In this document: positions 28,195 through 37,420 of the stretch, piece by piece
Numbering within the stretch: position 1 is the first letter of the stretch
Layout: every line of letters starts with the position of its first letter
Position numbers and translations under genes: made by a program
Assembly: GCF_009377175.1 (NCBI RefSeq)
Contig: NZ_VJZD01000037.1
Span: forward strand, 1-52,686
From: Streptomyces adustus
Lineage (GTDB): Bacteria; Actinomycetota; Actinomycetes; Streptomycetales; Streptomycetaceae
Direction: 5' to 3'
Length of the DNA stretch: 52,686 bases
The notes under the pieces: model-generated
Seen by the model: only the letters and a program-made list of their open reading frames with translations
Told to the model about the DNA's origin: nothing
Databases searched by the model: none

Positions 28195-29004
28195 TCAGCC
28201 CAGCAACCGCTCCAGTACCACCGCGATGCCGTCCTCCTCGCTGGAGGCCGTCACCTCGTCGGCGACCGCCTTCAGCTCCACGTGGGCGTTGGCCATCGCC
28301 ACGCCCCGCGAGGACCAGGCGAACATCGGGATGTCGTTGGGCATGTCGCCGAAGGCGATCGTCTCGGCGGCCTTCAGCCCGAGCCGACGGGCCGCCAGCG
28401 ACAGCCCGGTCGCCTTGGACAGCCCCAGCGGGAGCAGCTCGACAATGCCCTGCCCCGCCATCGCCACCGACACGAAACCGCCCGCGGCCTGGCGCGACGC
28501 CTCGGCGAGCTCGTCGTCCGTGAGCGTCGGGTGCTGTATGTAGATCTTGTTCAACGGGGCGCTCCAGAGGTCGGAGACGTCCGTGAACGGGGTGGCCGGC
28601 AGCTTGCCCGTGACTGCGTAACCGGGGCCCACCAGCACCTCGCCGTCCAGGCCGTCGCGGCTCGCCGCCAGGAACAGCGGGCCCACCTCGGCCTCGATCT
28701 TGGCCAGGGCCAGCGCCGCAAGCTGACGGTCCAGGGTCACCGACGTCAGCAGCCGGTGCGCGCCGGCGTCGTACACCTGCGCGCCCTGGGCGCAGACCGC
28801 GAGGCCGCGGTAGCCGAGGTCGTCGAGGATGTGCCGGGTCCACGGGGCCGCCCGTCCCGTCACCACGATGTGCGCGGCGCCCGCCGCGGTGGCCGCGGTG
28901 AGCGCGTCACGGGTGCGCCGCGACACCGACTCGTCGGAACGCAGAAGCGTTCCGTCGAGGTCGGTCGCGATCAGCCGGTACGGGAAGTCCGGGGTGGTGC
29001 TCAC
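28195..29004 (-). CDS. Cof-type HAD-superfamily hydrolase (second)
   Basis: 269 residues with [24 protein letters not shown], the motif III lysine in GLSKATG and GDMPNDIPM, ending [12 protein letters not shown] Cof-type cap lies between the motifs. It is a paralogue of the 18672-19541 gene. The GTG start at 29004 overlaps the serS TGA (GTGA), so it is translated with serS. A phosphatase tied to serS by coupling suggests a housekeeping clean-up role for a small phosphate, but this is inference. Confidence 0.9.
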   Translation of the reverse strand: MSTTPDFPYRLIATDLDGTLLRSDESVSRRTRDALTAATAAGAAHIVVTGRAAPWTRHILDDLGYRGLAVCAQGAQVYDAGAHRLLTSVTLDRQLAALALAKIEAEVGPLFLAASRDGLDGEVLVGPGYAVTGKLPATPFTDVSDLWSAPLNKIYIQHPTLTDDELAEASRQAAGGFVSVAMAGQGIVELLPLGLSKATGLSLAARRLGLKAAETIAFGDMPNDIPMFAWSSRGVAMANAHVELKAVADEVTASSEEDGIAVVLERLLG

Positions 29005-30278
29005 TTGGCGACCGGCTCCAGGACCTCACGGCCGCCCAGGTAGGGCCGCAGCACCTCGGGCACGCGCACCGAGCCGTCGGCCAGCTGGTGGTTCTCCAGG
29101 ATCGCCACGATCGTGCGCGGTACGGCGCACAGCGTGCCGTTGAGCGTCGCGAGCGGCTGCACCTTCTTGCCGTCGCGCATCCGCACGGACAGCCGGCGGG
29201 CCTGGAAGCCGTCGCAGTTGGACGCCGATGTCAGCTCGCGGTACTTGCCCTGGGTCGGGATCCACGCCTCGCAGTCGAACTTGCGGGACGCGGAGGCGCC
29301 GAGGTCGCCGGAGGCGACGTCGATGACCTGGAACGGCAGTTCGAGGCCGGTCAGCCACTGCTTCTCCCACTCCAGGAGCCGCCGGTGCTCGTTCTCGGCG
29401 TCCTCGGGGGCCACGTACGAGAACATCTCGACCTTGTCGAACTGGTGCACGCGGAAGATGCCGCGGGTGTCCTTGCCGTACGTGCCGGCCTCCCGGCGGA
29501 AGCACGGCGAGAAGCCGGCGTAGCGCAGCGGGAGCTTGTCGGCGTCGAGGATCTCGTCCATGTGGTAGGCGGCGAGGGGGACCTCGGAGGTGCCGACCAG
29601 GTAGTAGTCGTCCTTCTCCAGGTGGTACACGTTCTCCGCGGCCTGGCCGAGGAAGCCGGTGCCCTCCATGGCGCGCGGGCGGACCAGCGCCGGGGTGAGC
29701 ATCGGGGTGAAGCCGGCCTCGGTGGCCTGCGCGATCGCCGCGTTGACGAGGGCGAGCTCCAGGAGCGCGCCGACGCCGGTCAGGTAGTAGAAGCGCGAGC
29801 CGGACACCTTGGCGCCGCGCTCGACGTCGATGGCGCCGAGCGCCTCGCCGAGCTCCAGGTGGTCCTTGGGCTCGAAGCCCTCGGCGCCGAAGTCGCGGAT
29901 CGTGCCGTGCGTCTCCAGGACGACGAAGTCCTCCTCGCCGCCGACCGGGACGTCCGGGTGCACGAGGTTGCCGAGCTGGAGCAGGAGGCTCTTGGTCTTC
30001 TCGTCCGCCTCGTTCTGCTCGGCGTCCGCCGCCTTGACGTCGGCGGCCAGCTTGCCGGCCTTGGCCAGCAGCTCGGCCTTCTCGTCGCCGGAGGCCTTGG
30101 GGATCAGCTTGCCGAGCACCTTCTGCTCGGAGCGGAGCTCGTCGAAGCGGACGCCGGACGACCTGCGCCTCTCGTCGGCAGACAGGAGAGCGTCGACGAG
30201 CGCGACGTCCTCTCCACGGGCACGCTGGGAGGCGCGCACACGGTCAGGGTCCTCACGGAGCAGGCGAAGGTCAATCAC
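29001..30278 (-). CDS. serS: Seryl-tRNA synthetase
   Basis: Class II synthetase of 425 residues. The N-terminal coiled-coil arm (about 30-105, [30 protein letters not shown]) binds the long variable arm of tRNA-Ser. Catalytic motifs follow: [38 protein letters not shown] (motif 2 region) and [23 protein letters not shown] with the C-terminal SG-type block near [18 protein letters not shown]. The start is GTG 30278 with no clear ribosome binding site; reverse-strand TAGCCT lies 7 bases before it, so it may be leaderless. A tRNA-Ser(GCT) gene lies about 1 kb downstream of its 3' end. Confidence 0.97.
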   Translation of the reverse strand: MIDLRLLREDPDRVRASQRARGEDVALVDALLSADERRRSSGVRFDELRSEQKVLGKLIPKASGDEKAELLAKAGKLAADVKAADAEQNEADEKTKSLLLQLGNLVHPDVPVGGEEDFVVLETHGTIRDFGAEGFEPKDHLELGEALGAIDVERGAKVSGSRFYYLTGVGALLELALVNAAIAQATEAGFTPMLTPALVRPRAMEGTGFLGQAAENVYHLEKDDYYLVGTSEVPLAAYHMDEILDADKLPLRYAGFSPCFRREAGTYGKDTRGIFRVHQFDKVEMFSYVAPEDAENEHRRLLEWEKQWLTGLELPFQVIDVASGDLGASASRKFDCEAWIPTQGKYRELTSASNCDGFQARRLSVRMRDGKKVQPLATLNGTLCAVPRTIVAILENHQLADGSVRVPEVLRPYLGGREVLEPVAK

Positions 30279-30352
30279 GCGCTCAAGGCTACCGGTGCGC
30301 GGTTGCCGGATACGACTCAGATTCCGGCGGATGCGATTCGCCGCTTACGTTG

Positions 30353-30381
30353 ACTCATGGGCGAAATATCTTGCGTGTCAA
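30353..30381 (-). promoter_or_regulatory. Candidate -35 element in the serS leader
   Basis: TTGACA on the reverse strand (30381-30376) is a perfect -35 element. The -10 at 17 bp, ATGAGT, is weak. It could start a leader of about 75 bases before serS, as an alternative to a leaderless start. Confidence 0.3.
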
Positions 30382-30392
30382 TAAAGAGTGAC

Positions 30393-30428
30393 CCGCCCGC
30401 CCGGGCCGGGCAGGTCCCGGGCGGGCGG
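30393..30428. terminator. Strong 13-bp GC hairpin in the serS-pheA gap
   Basis: CCGCCCGCCCGGG pairs with CCCGGGCGGGCGG over a 10-base loop. On the reverse strand the stretch TCTTTATT follows, so it could terminate the pheA transcript before serS. Confidence 0.6.
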
Positions 30429-30470
30429 TTGACCGGATTGCCCTGTGGAGGACGGGAGTTTGGAACGCGA

Positions 30471-30781
30471 CTGTCCACAGGTGTCCACACCCCCGGAGAG
30501 TTATCCACAGGCTGTGAGGATGATCTGTGGATGTTGGAATTGATCACTTCGGCTCGTTCGGCGGGGCTCCGGTTTCTCGGCGTAAACCCCTTTTCCCCAC
30601 ACTTTCGAGTGGAAAGAGTTCGCCCCAAAGGGTTGATCGAAGGAAAAGGGTGGACGAAGGGTGGTCCATCAGGGTGAGGGCGCACTTGGGCCCTGTGGGC
30701 CGATTTGTCGACTGAATGCTGCTTCACTGTCGACTTGTCCCCAGGTCGAGATGGGAACCTGTGGATAACGCCTGTGGATAA
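30471..30781. other. Cluster of DnaA boxes between serS and pheA
   Basis: Forward boxes: CTGTCCACA (30471), GTGTCCACA (30481), TTATCCACA (30501). Reverse boxes: TGTGGATGT (30526), TGTGGATAA (30760), TGTGGATAA (30773). TTGTCCCCA at 30735 is one change off. No gene fits this 534-bp gap, which is less GC-rich than its surroundings in parts. Confidence 0.7.
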
Positions 30782-30812
30782 CCAAAATGCGGCGGAGAAC
30801 GAACGGACCTGA

Positions 30813-31745
30813 CTAGAAACGGCCGTCCTGGCAACGCGCCACCCAGTCGGCCGCCTCCACGAACTCCCCGTCCGACGTCCCCCGGGGCAGCGCGCGTACC
30901 TCCTCGACGCCGATGTCCGCGCGCGGGTAGGAACCGAGGAACCGCACCTCCAGGCAGATCCGCTTCAGCCCCATCAGCGCCTCCGCCACCCGCCGGTCGG
31001 AGATGTGCCCCTCGGCATCGACGCAGAAGCAGTAGTTGCCGATGCCGGCGCCGGTCGGACGGGACTGGAGCAGCATGAGGTTGATGCCGCGGGTGGCGAA
31101 CTCGCCCAGCAGGTCGCGCAGTCCACCGGGGTGGTCGTCGCGCTGCCGGAGCACGACGGACGTCTTGTCCGCGCCGGTGGGTGCCGCGGGCCGGGCGGGA
31201 CGGCCGACCAGTACGAACCGGGTCTGGGCGTTCTCGGCGTCGTGGATGCCGGTCTCCAGCGGTTCGAGGCCGTAGCGGGCGGCCGCGAACTCGCCCGCGA
31301 AAGCCGCGTCGTAGCGACCCTCCTGGACCAGGCGGGCGCCGTCCGCGTTCGAGGCGGCCGACTCCCAGACCGCGTTCGGGAGGTTGGCCCTCAGCCAGTT
31401 GCGCACCTGCGGCTGGGCGGCCGGGTGGGCGGTGACCGTCTTGATGTCGGACAGCCGGGTGCCGGGCTTGACCAGCAGCGCGAAGGTGATGGACAGCAGC
31501 ACCTCGCGGTAGATCATCAGCGGCGCGCCCGCGACCAGCTCGTCCAGGGTGGTGGTGATGCCGCCCTCGACGGAGTTCTCGATCGGTACGAACGCGGCCT
31601 CGGCCTCGCCGGTGCGTACCGCGTCGAGCGCGGACTGCACGGACACGTACGGGATCAGCTCCCGCGTCGCCGCTTCCGGGAGGGTCCGCAGGGCGACTTC
31701 GGTGAAGGTGCCTTCGGGGCCGAGATACGCATAGCTGGCTGGCAT
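30813..31745 (-). CDS. pheA: Prephenate dehydratase
   Basis: 310 residues: a PDT domain (YLGPEGTFTEVAL at the start, IENSVEGGI, then NAQTRFVLVGRP with the catalytic TRF motif) and a C-terminal ACT regulatory domain (GGLRDLLGEFATRGINLMLLQSRP, then NYCFCVDAEGH). It converts prephenate to phenylpyruvate in phenylalanine synthesis and is usually inhibited by Phe through the ACT domain. No chorismate mutase domain is fused. ATG 31745. It follows the copper genes on the same strand, 61 bases after the peroxidase stop. Confidence 0.97.
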   Translation of the reverse strand: MPASYAYLGPEGTFTEVALRTLPEAATRELIPYVSVQSALDAVRTGEAEAAFVPIENSVEGGITTTLDELVAGAPLMIYREVLLSITFALLVKPGTRLSDIKTVTAHPAAQPQVRNWLRANLPNAVWESAASNADGARLVQEGRYDAAFAGEFAAARYGLEPLETGIHDAENAQTRFVLVGRPARPAAPTGADKTSVVLRQRDDHPGGLRDLLGEFATRGINLMLLQSRPTGAGIGNYCFCVDAEGHISDRRVAEALMGLKRICLEVRFLGSYPRADIGVEEVRALPRGTSDGEFVEAADWVARCQDGRF

Positions 31746-31806
31746 GGCCTCACCCTAGTGGGCCGTGCGGGCAACAGGCGTGCCCGTCTCGACCGGTGGC
31801 CGGGGC

Positions 31807-33120
31807 TCATCCCTCCAGCAGCCGCTGCCCCACGTACTCCCCCTCGGCCGCGCCGCCCGGGACCGCGAACAGCCCGCTGGCCTCGTGGCGGATGTACTTC
31901 GACAGCGCGTCGCCCCGGTCGAGCTTGCGCTGCACCGGTACGAAACCGCGCAGCGGGTCGGCCTGCCAGCAGACGAAGAGCAGCCCCGCGTCCGGCGCGC
32001 CGTCCGGGTCGATGCCGTCGTGGTACGAGAAGGGGCGCCGGAGCATGGCCGCGCCACCGTTGGTGTCGGGGCGGGTGATCCGCGCGTGGGCGTCGAGCGG
32101 CACGACCAGATCGCCCGCGGAGTCCCGCTTCTCCAGGTCCATCGCGGTCGTCTCGCCGCCCCCGGACAGCGGCGCGCCGTCGTCCTTGCGCCGCCCGATC
32201 ACCTGCTCCTGGGCCGCGACCGAGAGCCGCTCCCAGTCGTCGAGGAGCATGCGGATACGGCGTACGACGGCGTAGGAGCCGCCGGACATCCACGCCGGGT
32301 CCTTCGAGCCGGACGCGGGCACGAAGATCCGCCGGTCGAAGTCGGACTCGGCGGGCTTGGGGTTGCGGGTGCCGTCCAACTGGCCCATGAGGTTGCGGGC
32401 GGTCATGGGGTGGGCGGTGGCGCCGGGCGAGCGGTTGAAGCCGTTCATCTGCCAGCGGACCCGCGCCGCGCCGCCCGCGTCCTTCTGGACGGCGCGCAGC
32501 GCGTGGAAGGCGACCAGGGCGTCGTCGGCACCGATCTGCACCCACAGGTCACCGTCGCTGCGGGACTTGTCGAGGTGGTCGGAGGAGAAGTCGGGCAGCG
32601 GGTCGAGGGAGACCGGGCGCTGCTTCTCCAGCCCGGTCCGGGTGAAGAAGCTGTGGCCGAACCCGAAGGTCAGCGTCAGCGAGGACGGACCGGCGTCCCG
32701 GGCCACGCCGGTGTCGTCGTGCGCGGCGGCCGCGCCGGACATCAGCCGTTCGGCGGTGACCGACCAGCGGCGCAGCAGCGCGGCCGCCTCCTTGCGGCCC
32801 GCCCCGGCCGTCAGGTCGAAGGCGACGAGATGGCCGCGGGCCTGGAGGCCCTCGGTGATACCGGGCTGATGTTTCCCGTGAAACATCGCCCGGCCGGTGC
32901 CGAGTGCGGTGAGCGGGGTGGCCTGGGCGGGCGCGGCGGCGTAGCCCGCGGCCGCGCCCGCCGCGCCGAGGACGAGTCCGGTGGCGCCGGCGGTGCCGAG
33001 CAGCCTGCGCCGGGTGAGCCCCTCGGCGGCGGCAGCCGGTGCGGAGCCGTCCGCCCCGGGGAGGGCCCCGGGAACGGTCTCGGGGGTACGGGTCTGCGGG
33101 ACGGACGGGTGGTCAGCCAT
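31807..33120 (-). CDS. dtpA: Tat-exported DyP-type haem peroxidase (DtpA/EfeB family)
   Basis: 437 residues with a twin-arginine signal (TRRRLLGTAGATGLVLGAAGAAAGYAAA, RRR at 37-39) so it is exported folded with haem. DyP motifs are present: FGFGHSFF, the G-x-x-D-G motif as GQLDGTRN, and WMSGGSYAVVRRIRM with the haem-binding His region further on. In S. lividans the related DtpA is needed to mature a copper radical oxidase (GlxA); that link is recalled knowledge. Here it is last of the copper genes, and no EfeU or EfeO lies nearby. ATG 33120. A parS-like site is inside its coding sequence. Confidence 0.9.
   Translation of the reverse strand: MADHPSVPQTRTPETVPGALPGADGSAPAAAAEGLTRRRLLGTAGATGLVLGAAGAAAGYAAAPAQATPLTALGTGRAMFHGKHQPGITEGLQARGHLVAFDLTAGAGRKEAAALLRRWSVTAERLMSGAAAAHDDTGVARDAGPSSLTLTFGFGHSFFTRTGLEKQRPVSLDPLPDFSSDHLDKSRSDGDLWVQIGADDALVAFHALRAVQKDAGGAARVRWQMNGFNRSPGATAHPMTARNLMGQLDGTRNPKPAESDFDRRIFVPASGSKDPAWMSGGSYAVVRRIRMLLDDWERLSVAAQEQVIGRRKDDGAPLSGGGETTAMDLEKRDSAGDLVVPLDAHARITRPDTNGGAAMLRRPFSYHDGIDPDGAPDAGLLFVCWQADPLRGFVPVQRKLDRGDALSKYIRHEASGLFAVPGGAAEGEYVGQRLLEG
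32871..32884. other. parS-like ParB site (GTTTCCCGTGAAAC)
   Basis: 13 of 14 matches to the parS core, flanked by AT on both sides as ATGTTTCCCGTGAAACAT. It lies in the peroxidase coding region and encodes MFHGKH there. Confidence 0.6.
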
Positions 33121-33128
33121 GGTGCGGT

Positions 33129-35168
33129 TCAGCCGATCTGCGCGTTCTTGGAGACGGTCACCTGGTCGACGTCGGAGGTCCGCACGGTCACGGCGATCTT
33201 CCAGTCGCCGGCCATGGGGAGTTGTACCCCGCTCGCCGCCCAGTGTCCGGTGGTGATGTGGTCGGGGACGACGGGCAGCGGGCCGATGCTCTTGGCGGCG
33301 AGGGTGAAGGCGACCTTCACCTCGGGGACGTCGAAGCCGCGGCCGTTGGGCCGTTCCACGTAGACGTGCATCTCGTTGGCGCCGACCCGCGCGGGGTCGA
33401 GGTCGACGGTCACCACGCCCTTGCCGTCCTTGCCGCCGGTGTCGAAGGGCATGTCGAGGGTCACCGCACCCGAGGCGGACGAGTCCGAGGAGGCGGACGA
33501 CGAGGACCCGGTGGCGGCCTTGGCGTCCTGCTCGGTACGGCCGGGTTCGGTCTGGGTCAGCACGGTGGTGACGGCCAGCAGGACGACGGCGACGCCCGCC
33601 TCGGCGAGCACCGACCGGCGCAGCCCGTGGCGCTCGGGGTCGGCGTCGCGCAGCCGCTTCTGCCGGGCGGCCTCGACCGCGGCGCGCTGCCGGGCGAGCT
33701 GGGCGGCGCGCTCGGGAGCGCCCGCGACCGACGGCTCCGCGCCGTCCACGGTCCCGACGGACTCGGCGGCGGCCGTCCCGGCGGTCGCGGCAGTGGTCGT
33801 CTCGACGGTCCCGGTGGCCGCGGCAGCAGTCGCGTCGGTGGTCCCGGTGGACGCGACAGCGGCCGTGGATCCTGAACTCTTCCGTGCCCCCGCGGGCTCC
33901 TTGGCCTTCTCGGCCTCGATCTCGATCCCGGCCGCGACCCCGTCGGACAGCCGTGCCGTCCACCGGCGGGAGAGCCAGGCGATGCCGACGAGCAGTGCCA
34001 CCAGGCCGATCTTGACGAGGAGCAGTCGGCCGTAGGCGGTGTCGGTGAACGCCGACCAGGAGCCCAGCTGACGCCACGACTGGTAGACGCCGGTCGCCAC
34101 GAGGGCGAGGACGCTGCCGAAGGCGACCGCCGAGAAGCGGCGTACGGCCCCACTGTCGACGGGCTTGTGCGCGGGAGCCCGGTACAGCGCGACGAGCAGG
34201 GTCGCCAGCCCGCCCAGCCAGGTGGCGACGGCCAGCAGGTGGACGACGTCGACCGGCATGGCGATGCCCGGCTGGAGTCCGGTCGAGGCGTGCTCGGCCA
34301 TCGCCCAGCTCGCCGCGAGCCCGGCGGCCACGACGGTTCCGCCGATCGCGAGCCCGAAGGTCAGGTCCCGCTTCTCGTCGTCCTCGCGCTTGTCGTAGGC
34401 CCCGAACAGCACGGCGATGAACAGCGCGGCCGCGGCGAGCAGCAGCAGTCGGGAGACCAGCGCGGCGCCGGTCTTGGTCTGGAGGACCGTGCCGAGCAGA
34501 TTCAGGTCGAAGATGTCGCCGACCTTGCCGGAGCCGGTGTAGGAGCCGCGCAGGAGCAGCAGGGCGAGGGTGGCCGCGGTGAGTGTGATCCAGCCGGAGA
34601 CGACGAGCCGCTGCACGGCCCGCACCCCCGCGCCGCGCTGCCAGCAGGCGAGGACGAAGGCGGCCCCGCCGGTCAGCACGATGAAACCGGCGTACGACAG
34701 ATACCGCCCGAAGCCGTACAGCCAGCCGACCACCCCGCCGCCGACGGTCGGCCCGTCCGCGGAGACGGCGGTCCGCGAGGGCGCGCCGACGGAGAAGGTG
34801 TAGGCGCCGGCGACGGGGTGGCTGTCCGCCGACACGACCTGGTAGGTGACGGTGTAGGTGCCGTCGGGCAGTCCGCTGTGCAGCCCCACGGCATACGTGG
34901 TGCCGCTGGTGTTGGCCGGCTTGCCGGTGTCGACGCGCTTGCCCTTGGGGTCGAGTACGCGCAGCGCGTCGTCGGACAGGGCGACCTGCTCGGAGAAGGT
35001 GAGCGAGATCTGCGTCGGCGCCTTGTCGACCACCACCCCCTGCGCGGGGTTGCTGCCGGTCAGCGCGGCGTGCGCGGAGGCCGGACCGGCGGCGACGAGG
35101 CTCGCGCCGATGACGGCCAGGAACAGCAGCACCAGGGTGCGTACGCGTGGGGCGATGGTCGGTGTCAA
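33129..35168 (-). CDS. CopC-CopD family copper resistance/transport protein
   Basis: A 679-residue fusion. Signal peptide (ending ASAH, with the CopC His as first mature residue AHAALTGSNPAQG), a CopC domain (about 33-130, with DSHPVAGAYTFSV), then about eight CopD-type membrane helices (about 145-420), a long Ala/Thr/Ser-rich linker (about 430-500), a last membrane helix and a C-terminal beta domain (about 565-679) resembling YtkA. Binds copper outside and moves it across the membrane. The start is TTG 35168, with GGAGGG 5 bases before it. It ends 8 bases before the peroxidase start. Confidence 0.92.
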   Translation of the reverse strand: MTPTIAPRVRTLVLLFLAVIGASLVAAGPASAHAALTGSNPAQGVVVDKAPTQISLTFSEQVALSDDALRVLDPKGKRVDTGKPANTSGTTYAVGLHSGLPDGTYTVTYQVVSADSHPVAGAYTFSVGAPSRTAVSADGPTVGGGVVGWLYGFGRYLSYAGFIVLTGGAAFVLACWQRGAGVRAVQRLVVSGWITLTAATLALLLLRGSYTGSGKVGDIFDLNLLGTVLQTKTGAALVSRLLLLAAAALFIAVLFGAYDKREDDEKRDLTFGLAIGGTVVAAGLAASWAMAEHASTGLQPGIAMPVDVVHLLAVATWLGGLATLLVALYRAPAHKPVDSGAVRRFSAVAFGSVLALVATGVYQSWRQLGSWSAFTDTAYGRLLLVKIGLVALLVGIAWLSRRWTARLSDGVAAGIEIEAEKAKEPAGARKSSGSTAAVASTGTTDATAAAATGTVETTTAATAGTAAAESVGTVDGAEPSVAGAPERAAQLARQRAAVEAARQKRLRDADPERHGLRRSVLAEAGVAVVLLAVTTVLTQTEPGRTEQDAKAATGSSSSASSDSSASGAVTLDMPFDTGGKDGKGVVTVDLDPARVGANEMHVYVERPNGRGFDVPEVKVAFTLAAKSIGPLPVVPDHITTGHWAASGVQLPMAGDWKIAVTVRTSDVDQVTVSKNAQIG

Positions 35169-35180
35169 GGGGTCCCTCCT

Positions 35181-35687
35181 TCAGTGCCCGGTCTTGGGGT
35201 TGTACGTCGCCGACTTCACCGGTATCTCGACCGTGACGGGGCCGGATTCGGCAAAGTGCAGCACGACGGCCACCTTCTGGCCCTGTGTGGGCCTGTGCTT
35301 CAGCTTCTCGAACATCAGGTGGTTCCCGCCGCTTTCGAAGACGAGCCGGCCGTGGGCGGGCACGTCGAGGGAGGTCACCTCCTGCATCGAGGTGCCGACC
35401 GTTTCGTGGACGGTGACGCTGCCCGCGATGTCGCTGGTGACGGAGGTCAGTTCGTCCTTCGCGCCACCTGTGTTGGCGATGGTGAGGAAGCCCGCCGCCA
35501 TCGAGGCGGAGACCGGCTGCGGCATGTAGGCGGAGCTGACGGACAGCTCGGCCCCCGAAGAGCCCGAGGCGCCCGAGGTGCCCGAGGAGCCCGACGCACC
35601 GGAGTCCGGTCCGCCGCAGCCCGCCAGGGTCAGCGCCCCGAAGACCATCCCGGCCGCCATCGCCGCGGCGGTGCCCGGCCGCCTCAC
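35181..35687 (-). CDS. ecuC: PCu(A)C-type extracytoplasmic copper chaperone (lipoprotein)
   Basis: 168 residues with a lipobox LAGC (C24), so it is anchored outside the membrane. The copper site is visible: H94, M101, then H123-x-M125 with M101-x21-H123, the usual PCu(A)C spacing on that side; the first gap (H94 to M101) is shorter than the canonical H-x10-M. It hands Cu(I) to Sco and the oxidase CuA site in known systems. GTG 35687 overlaps the sco TGA (GTGA), so both are translated together. Confidence 0.93.
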   Translation of the reverse strand: MRRPGTAAAMAAGMVFGALTLAGCGGPDSGASGSSGTSGASGSSGAELSVSSAYMPQPVSASMAAGFLTIANTGGAKDELTSVTSDIAGSVTVHETVGTSMQEVTSLDVPAHGRLVFESGGNHLMFEKLKHRPTQGQKVAVVLHFAESGPVTVEIPVKSATYNPKTGH

Positions 35688-36334
35688 GGGTTCTGCCCCT
35701 TCACGATCTTGGGCAGGTCCTTGGTGTAGTCGTCGACGGTGGCCTGGTCGCTGTAGACCAGGTAGCCCGCATCGGTCTTCGGCGAGAAGGCGATGACCTG
35801 GGTGCCGTGGGTGGAGACGGTCTTGCCGTTCTTGTCCTTGTGCGGCGCCTCGACGGTGATGCCGACGCTGCGGGCACCGGCCTGGATGGTGGCGAAGTCG
35901 CCCGTCAGGCCGACGACCTGCGGGTCGATGCCCTTGAGCCAGGCGCCGAGCGCGGCCGGGGTGTCCCGCTCCGGGTCGGTGGTGACGAACACGATCCGCA
36001 GTTCGTCCTGGTCGGCCTTGGACAGCTGCTTCTTGGCGACGGCGAGGTTGTTCATCGTCAGTGGACAGATGTCGGGGCAGTTGGTGTAGCCGAAGTAGAT
36101 CAGCGTGGGCCGGCCGGCGGTCTCCTTGCGGAGGTCGTACGACTTGCCCCGGGTGTCGGTGAGGACCAGGTCCGGCTTTTCGAAGGGCTGGTCGAGCACG
36201 GTGGCCGCCTGCTGCGAGGTCTCCTCGGAGACGACGGTGACCGGGCCCTCGGCCTTGTCACCGCTGCCGCAGGCGGAGAGCGTCAGCGTGGCGGCGGCGA
36301 GCAGCGCGGCCGCCGCGAACGTCTTCTTGCGCAT
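35684..36334 (-). CDS. sco: SCO1/SenC-family copper metallochaperone
   Basis: 216 residues: lipobox LSAC (C22), thioredoxin fold, C86-x3-C90 in NCPDIC and H176 in STHGTQV, the three copper ligands of Sco. In Streptomyces Sco delivers copper to cytochrome c oxidase and is needed for development at low copper. ATG 36334 is chosen over the ORF opening at 36397, as MRKKTFAAAALL is a proper signal start. Coupled to the PCu(A)C gene; a hairpin at 36366-36397 separates it from the upstream YcnI gene. Confidence 0.95.
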   Translation of the reverse strand: MRKKTFAAAALLAAATLTLSACGSGDKAEGPVTVVSEETSQQAATVLDQPFEKPDLVLTDTRGKSYDLRKETAGRPTLIYFGYTNCPDICPLTMNNLAVAKKQLSKADQDELRIVFVTTDPERDTPAALGAWLKGIDPQVVGLTGDFATIQAGARSVGITVEAPHKDKNGKTVSTHGTQVIAFSPKTDAGYLVYSDQATVDDYTKDLPKIVKGQNP

Positions 36335-36365
36335 AGAGAAATGTCCCAGATGTGTGAACCGCGCC

Positions 36366-36397
36366 GTGCACCGGGGGCCGTACGACCCCCGGTGCAC
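36366..36397. terminator. Hairpin between the ycnI-like and sco genes
   Basis: GTGCACCGGGGG pairs perfectly with CCCCCGGTGCAC over an 8-base loop. It has no T tract. It may end part of the transcription from the YcnI gene or protect its mRNA. Confidence 0.7.
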
Positions 36398-36408
36398 AGC
36401 AGTGAAGG

Positions 36409-37173
36409 TCAGGCTCGGGCGTTGCTGTCGGTGCCGCGCCGACGGCCGGCGGCCACGCCGTACGCGACCCCGGCCACGCCGACGACGATGCCGACCACGC
36501 CCAGCACACGGGCGGTGGTGTCGGAACTGTCGGCGGCGGACGCGGCCTCGGCGCTGTTGCCCGCGGCCGCCTTGGAGTCGTCGTGCTCGGCGGAGGCGTC
36601 CTCGGCGGTGGCCGAGCCGTGGGAGTGGTCGTCCTCGGTGGCGGCGGACAGCTGAAGCACCGGAGCGGGGTTCTCGGGCTCCTCCGCGCCGTCCTCCTGC
36701 ACCTCGATCCAGCGCACGACGTCGTTGTTGGAGTACGTCTGGACCGCCTTGAAGACGAGTTCGTCGGTGTCCTCGGGGAGCGTGCCGACGGACAGCGGGA
36801 ACTTCTGGAAGTAGCCCGGCTCGATGCCCTTGCCGTCGGCGGTCCAGGTGACCTTGGTGACGGCCTCGGCGATCTTCTTGCCGTGCAGCTCCAGCGGCTT
36901 GGCCAGCTTGGACTTGGTGACCTGGACCGTCCAGCCGGCGATCGGCTGCGGCATCACCGAGGCCAGCGGGTGGTCGGCGGGGAAGGTGACCTCGAGCTTG
37001 GTGGTCGAGGCGTTGTCGCGCTCGTTGGGGACCTTGAAGTCGACGACGGCGTAGCCGCCCTTGGCGGCCGTGCCCTCCGGCTGCACGCTGACGTGCGCGA
37101 AGGCCGGGGCGGACAGGGCCAGAACGGCCGAACCGGCGACGGCGACGGCGGCGGCGATACGAGAAGCCTGCAT
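36409..37173 (-). CDS. YcnI-family copper-binding membrane protein
   Basis: 254 residues: signal peptide ending SAPAFAH with the mature protein starting HVSVQPEG, the Cu-binding N-terminal His of YcnI (DUF1775) proteins. The soluble domain runs to about 175 (KVPNERDNASTTKLEVTFP and FQKFPLSVGTLP are family blocks). A His/Ser/Glu/Asp-rich linker (DDHSHGSATAED) and a C-terminal membrane helix (VLGVVGIVVGVAGVAYGVAAG, then RRR) follow. ATG 37173. It probably hands copper to the nearby Sco, PCu(A)C or CopC proteins. Confidence 0.92.
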   Translation of the reverse strand: MQASRIAAAVAVAGSAVLALSAPAFAHVSVQPEGTAAKGGYAVVDFKVPNERDNASTTKLEVTFPADHPLASVMPQPIAGWTVQVTKSKLAKPLELHGKKIAEAVTKVTWTADGKGIEPGYFQKFPLSVGTLPEDTDELVFKAVQTYSNNDVVRWIEVQEDGAEEPENPAPVLQLSAATEDDHSHGSATAEDASAEHDDSKAAAGNSAEAASAADSSDTTARVLGVVGIVVGVAGVAYGVAAGRRRGTDSNARA

Positions 37174-37420
37174 GAAAGGGAGCACTCCACTTCGTGTGGT
37201 TCCGGCGCGGGATCCGCCACGGGTTCCGGTGGGCCCCGATGGGGTCCGGCGGATTCCGGTGGTGGATTCCGGCGATGGCGATGACGAGGGGCGCGCGTAC
37301 GGGTGGGTGATTTCCGGGCCGGAGATCACGACATCACGGGCGCACGCGCGCGTGCCGCACGACGACGGCCGTTCTCGCCTCGCGGAACTCCCGCGGAGTG
37401 GCTGGGTCGGTCGTGTCGTG

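Noticed and set aside
30317..30727. Open frames in the serS-pheA gap (forward 30357-30677, reverse 30317-30727)
   Set aside because: The products are low in hydrophobic order and the frame lies on DnaA boxes and a hairpin. No binding site precedes either.
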